Source: Anaerolineae bacterium (GTDB lineage Bacteria; Chloroflexota; Anaerolineae; Aggregatilineales; Phototrophicaceae). From it: 64,000 bases of DNA. Under the pieces are notes generated by a model that had not been told where the DNA came from, did no database searches, and saw only the letters and a list, made by a program, of their open reading frames with translations. Position 1 is the stretch's first letter. Every line of letters starts with the position of its first letter. The position numbers and the translations under genes were made by a program. The stretch lies in the NCBI GenBank assembly GCA_020849765.1, contig JADLAY010000075.1:179911-243910 (forward strand), given 5' to 3'. Below are positions 60,980 through 64,000 of the stretch, piece after piece.

Positions 60980-62908
60980 TCAGGGCAGCTCCCGCTGCGC
61001 GCCAAACTGAGTCTCGTAAAGCTGCGCATAGAGGCCATCCTGCGCCAGCAGGCTCTCGTGCGTGCCGCGCTCGATGATGCGCCCGCGATCCATGACCAGG
61101 ATCAGATCGGCGGACAGGATCGTGCTCAACCGGTGCGCGATGACGATGCTGGTGCGGCCTTCCATGATCCGTTCCAGCGCTTCCTGGATCAGCACCTCAG
61201 ACTGGCTGTCGAGGTGGCTGGTCGCTTCGTCGAGGACGAGCACGCGCGGATTCTTCAGGATGACGCGGGCCAGCGCCAGCCGCTGCTTCTCGCCGCCGCT
61301 CAGGCGGTAGCCGCGTTCGCCGACGATGGTGTCGTAGCCGCGCGGCAGTTCCATGATGAAATCGTGGATGTTGGCCGCTTTGCAGGCCGCTTCGATCTCG
61401 CCCTGAGTCGCGTCGAGCTTGGCGTAAAGCAAGTTGGTGCGGATGGTGTCGTGAAACAGGTACGTCTCTTGCGTGACCATGCCGATGCTGGCACTCAACG
61501 TTTCGTGCGTGAGGTCGCGCAAGTCGATGCCGTCGAGCAGGATGCGCCCGCTGGTCGGGTCATAGAGCCGCGGGATCAAGTAGGTCATCGTCGTCTTGCC
61601 CGCGCCGCTGGGGCCGACCAGCGCCGCAATCTGGCCCGGCTCAATCGCGAACGAGACGCCGTCGAGCGCGGTCTCGCGCGCCTGGCTTTGCGGTCGCTCC
61701 TGCGCCCCGTTGCCATTCTTGTTGTCCTGGCTGCTATCGCCAGACAAGACCGCCTGCACATTGTCCATGCGGCCATAACGCCGCACTTCGCTGAGCAGGC
61801 CATCGCTGCCCGTCTCATAGCGGAAATGCACATCTTCGAACGTCAAAGCGCCGTGGAGGTCATCCAGCGCCTGCGCGTCCGGCTTTTCGACGATTTCTTG
61901 TGGCAGGTCGATGATTTCGAACACGCGCTCGAAGCTGACGAGCGAGGTCGCGAACTCGACTGGCACGTTGATCAGATACTGCAGCGGACCGTAGAGCTGG
62001 CCGAGATAGGCGGCGAAGGCGACGATCGTGCCGATGGTGAAGACACCTTGCAGCACCAGATGGCCGCCGACCCAATAGACCAGCGCCGTGCCTGCCACGC
62101 CGATCAGGCCGAGCAGCGCCCAGAACTGGCTGCCGATCACGGCGCGCTTGATGCCGATATCGCGCACGCGGCCCGCACGTTCCTGAAAGCGATCGGTCTC
62201 AGTCGCCTCGCGGCCAAACAGCTTGACCAGCAGCGCGCCGCTGATGTTGAGCGTTTCGTTCATCATCGCGTTCATCTCGGCGTTGAGATCCATGCCGCGG
62301 CGGGCGATCTCGCGCAGCTTGTTGCCGATTCTGCGGGCGGGGTAGTAAATCGCGGGCAGGATCAGCAGCCCGATCAGCGTCAGACGCCATTCGAGCGTCA
62401 GCATGACCGCCAGCGTAGCGATGGCCTGCACCGCCTGCGTGATCGAGCCGATGATCGTGTCACTGATCGCCGTCTGCGCATTGACCACGTCGTTGTTCAG
62501 GCGACTCATGAGTTCGCCCGTCTTGGTATTGGTGAAGAAGCGCAGCGACATGCGCTGTAAGTGCCCGTAAAGGCCGCGCCGCAGATCGTAGATGACGCCC
62601 TCGCCGATGCCGGAGTTGAGCCGCCGGATGACGATGCCCAGGACGCTGTTCAGGATCGGGATCAGCACCAGGCCGAAGGCCAGCACATTGAGCCGCTCCA
62701 TATTCTGCGAGGGCAGCGTGTTGTCGATCAGATCGCGGAAAATCAGCGGGGTGATCAAGCCCAATCCGGACTGGATCAGGATCAAGACCAGTGTCACGCC
62801 CAGGTAGAGGCGGTAGGGCCGGGCATAACTCAATACGCGGCGGACGAGCGGCCACGATATTTTGGGCTTTTGATCGGGATCACCATGAAAGTAGGCGTAA
62901 CGCCACAT
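60980..62908 (-). CDS. ABC transporter, fused permease-ATPase (exporter type)
   Basis: The 642-residue protein is a half-size type IV exporter. Residues about 30-330 have six membrane helices. The ATPase domain shows Walker A GPSGAGKTT (about 434), signature LSGGEKQRLALARVI (about 540) and Walker B VLVLDEATSHLD (about 557), with a D-loop. It should work as a dimer. Residues about 370-415 hold a low-complexity Gln/Asn/Arg-rich insertion at the start of the ATPase domain, before ALDGVSF. The substrate is unknown. GAGGAG precedes the ATG at 62908. Confidence 0.93.
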   Translation of the reverse strand: MWRYAYFHGDPDQKPKISWPLVRRVLSYARPYRLYLGVTLVLILIQSGLGLITPLIFRDLIDNTLPSQNMERLNVLAFGLVLIPILNSVLGIVIRRLNSGIGEGVIYDLRRGLYGHLQRMSLRFFTNTKTGELMSRLNNDVVNAQTAISDTIIGSITQAVQAIATLAVMLTLEWRLTLIGLLILPAIYYPARRIGNKLREIARRGMDLNAEMNAMMNETLNISGALLVKLFGREATETDRFQERAGRVRDIGIKRAVIGSQFWALLGLIGVAGTALVYWVGGHLVLQGVFTIGTIVAFAAYLGQLYGPLQYLINVPVEFATSLVSFERVFEIIDLPQEIVEKPDAQALDDLHGALTFEDVHFRYETGSDGLLSEVRRYGRMDNVQAVLSGDSSQDNKNGNGAQERPQSQARETALDGVSFAIEPGQIAALVGPSGAGKTTMTYLIPRLYDPTSGRILLDGIDLRDLTHETLSASIGMVTQETYLFHDTIRTNLLYAKLDATQGEIEAACKAANIHDFIMELPRGYDTIVGERGYRLSGGEKQRLALARVILKNPRVLVLDEATSHLDSQSEVLIQEALERIMEGRTSIVIAHRLSTILSADLILVMDRGRIIERGTHESLLAQDGLYAQLYETQFGAQRELP

Positions 62909-62937
62909 GAACCGCTCCTCGGTCGCCTGGATGCATC

Positions 62938-62976
62938 AGTAAGACTTACTATACGGGTCGCAGCCTCAACTGAAAA
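62938..62976 (-). promoter_or_regulatory. Promoter with palindrome for ABC transporter
   Basis: On the minus strand, TTTTCA (62976-62971) and TATAGT (62953-62948) are 17 bases apart. The palindrome AGTAAG-A-CTTACT (62938-62950) overlaps the -10, which would suit a repressor site. Confidence 0.5.
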
Positions 62977-63015
62977 CTACTCATCCGTCTAGTATTATCA
63001 CTGCCTAATGGTCGC

Positions 63016-63786
63016 TCAGCCACTGATCGTGAAGGAGGCGGGCGTCCCGGCCATGGCGCCATCAATCAAGATGTCGATGCTCCAGTTGCCGGGTCCCAGT
63101 TCGACCTCGGCTGGGGTCAGGTAGTACCAGATGCACTGCCCGTTAGTTTCGCCGCGCGGCGACCAGGAATCCACCCACACTTCGGCGCCGTCGCGCAGCC
63201 AGCGATAGGTGATCGTGTTCTGCGGCCCCAGGTTGAAGGCGGTCGCCACCACGTAGATGCCGGGTGTCGTGCTGGAAAAGCTGGTCGAGGGGGAGACGGC
63301 GCAGTCATCCGCGCCAACACTCTCGGACGTCACGATGTTGGCGAGCGATGTCACTGTGGGATCGCCGGTGGCGGCGGGGGCGGTCGCCTGCGCCTGTGGC
63401 ACCTCGCCGTTGGCACCGCCCTGGGCGACACCGCCAGGCGTGACCGCAACCGGTGGCTGCGTGGCCCCGTCGAGCGCGGTCAGCGGGGCCGCAGGGGTGA
63501 TCATCTGCGCGTCGATGAAGGTTGTCCCCAGCGCGATCATGGTCACCGCCGTGCGCGTGTTCTGCAGCATGATGTCCTGGACTGCCGTCTGCACGGCTTC
63601 CTGGGTGACCAGCAGGCGATCCATTTCGTAAGTGGCGGTTTGGCGCAGAATAGCCACCTGCGTGCCCGCAGCCTGATGCGCGGCCTCTTGAGTCTGGACG
63701 TCCGACCCCGGCGCGAAGAAATTGCAGGCGGATAAGGTCAGGAGGAGGAGGAACGAGACGAGTTGTTTCAAGATAGGCAAATTCAC
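63016..63786 (-). CDS. Secreted lipoprotein, function unknown
   Basis: The 256-residue protein starts at a GTG (63786), giving MNLPILKQLVSFLLLLTLSACNFF, a lipoprotein signal with lipobox LSAC. The mature part has a coiled-coil-like Gln/Thr/Ala stretch (TQEAAHQAAGTQVAILRQTATYEMDRLL), a Pro/Ala/Gln-rich linker, and a beta-rich C-terminal domain (YVVATAFNLGPQNTITYRWLRDGAEVW...WYYLTPAEVELGPGNWSIDILIDG) like cell-surface binding folds. A longer frame from 63939 is ruled out because it would overlap the tmRNA. It lies upstream of the ABC transporter on the same strand. Confidence 0.8.
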   Translation of the reverse strand: MNLPILKQLVSFLLLLTLSACNFFAPGSDVQTQEAAHQAAGTQVAILRQTATYEMDRLLVTQEAVQTAVQDIMLQNTRTAVTMIALGTTFIDAQMITPAAPLTALDGATQPPVAVTPGGVAQGGANGEVPQAQATAPAATGDPTVTSLANIVTSESVGADDCAVSPSTSFSSTTPGIYVVATAFNLGPQNTITYRWLRDGAEVWVDSWSPRGETNGQCIWYYLTPAEVELGPGNWSIDILIDGAMAGTPASFTISG

Positions 63787-63812
63787 AACCGATACATCAT
63801 CATACGCGAGCA

Positions 63813-63840
63813 AGTTTAGCAAAGGCGCGCGAAATGACAA
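63813..63840 (-). promoter_or_regulatory. Promoter of lipoprotein gene
   Basis: On the minus strand, TTGTCA (63840-63835) and TGC-TAAACT (TAAACT 63818-63813) are separated by 16 bases: an extended -10 promoter that supports the GTG start at 63786. Confidence 0.6.
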
Positions 63841-63850
63841 CCGGGCGTCG

Positions 63851-63888
63851 GGCAAACAAAACAGCCTCACGTTGTGGTGAGGCTGTTT
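63851..63888 (-). terminator. Terminator downstream of tmRNA
   Basis: On the minus strand, AAACAGCCTCAC (63888-63877), loop CACAAC, GTGAGGCTGTTT (63870-63859), followed by TGTTTGCC. A 12-bp stem just past the tmRNA 3' end. Confidence 0.85.
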
Positions 63889-63890
63889 GT

Positions 63891-64000
63891 GGATGGAGGT
63901 GCGGAGCATCGCAGCTCCGGTCCGCAAGAATCGATACAACGCATCTACAGGTTTAGTCGACTATTTGTCTCTCGCCAGCGGTAGCCCGGTCAACACGGTT
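63891..64000 (-). ncRNA. ssrA: tmRNA (3' part; 5' part beyond window)
   Basis: Read on the minus strand, the edge sequence has the tmRNA 3' signature GACTAAACCTGTAGATGC (near 63958-63941), then exactly 21 bases between GTAG and GGAC as in the E. coli tmRNA, a T-arm-like hairpin (CGGAG...CTCCG), and the acceptor strand CACCTCC followed by A (63894). It rescues stalled ribosomes by trans-translation. The 5' acceptor strand, tag-reading frame and pseudoknots 1-3 lie beyond the window. The T-loop is odd (8 bases, CTGCGATG), and the end reads ATCCA, not ACCA. Confidence 0.8.

Noticed and set aside
63787..63939. Longer start for the lipoprotein
   Set aside because: It would run through the tmRNA 3' end and terminator and would bury the lipoprotein signal.

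Overview
The window looks like a chromosomal segment of a GC-rich Chloroflexota bacterium, probably Anaerolineae-like. This is inferred from gene content and protein style: a single-chain glycyl-tRNA synthetase, a 14-gene nuo locus, secreted subtilases with Ca-binding-type repeats, and short leaders behind TATAAT-like -10 boxes. I see no phage, insertion sequence, CRISPR array or rRNA gene. The one RNA gene recognised is the 3' part of a tmRNA at the right edge. Genes are packed tightly, and several convergent pairs overlap by about 4 bases or nearly touch.

Layout. 1-3200 (minus): two polytopic envelope-polysaccharide genes, a GT-C-like protein cut by the left edge and an O-antigen ligase-like protein. 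3417-10716 (plus): two secreted subtilases; the second is a fusion of a canonical subtilase to a full paralogue of the first. 11043-18228: a polysaccharide locus with a GT4 glycosyltransferase and a flippase on plus, and a methyltransferase, two paralogous initiating sugar-phosphate transferases and a WecG/TagA-type transferase on minus. 18463-22007: an L,D-transpeptidase with LysM, a TPR protein, and an ECF-like sigma factor followed by a one-TM candidate regulator. 22144-33306: glyQS, corA, dnaG, rpoD, an arginase-family enzyme, a NUDIX-GNAT fusion and an alpha/beta hydrolase.

33396-50438 (plus) holds nuoA to nuoN in canonical order for respiratory complex I, with separate nuoC and nuoD and a small TPR gene between nuoF and nuoG. 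Three membrane subunits are enlarged: NuoH by a C-terminal extension, NuoJ by an inserted beta-rich domain resembling DUF4397, and NuoL by acidic and His-rich loops. GAAC/GTTC inverted repeats lie before nuoA, strong hairpins lie in the nuoB-nuoC and nuoI-nuoJ gaps, and a good terminator follows nuoN.

50568-63786 holds a small membrane protein, Hsp20, a second GT-C-like glycosyltransferase, an FHA protein, a MarR regulator, a macrodomain protein, a YbaK-type deacylase, mfd, pth, an ABC exporter and a lipoprotein. The tmRNA 3' end and its terminator close the window.

The observations most worth a second look are the NuoJ insertion and the double subtilase. I did not find a convincing new defence or mobile system. 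All family calls come from reading motifs, with no database search.
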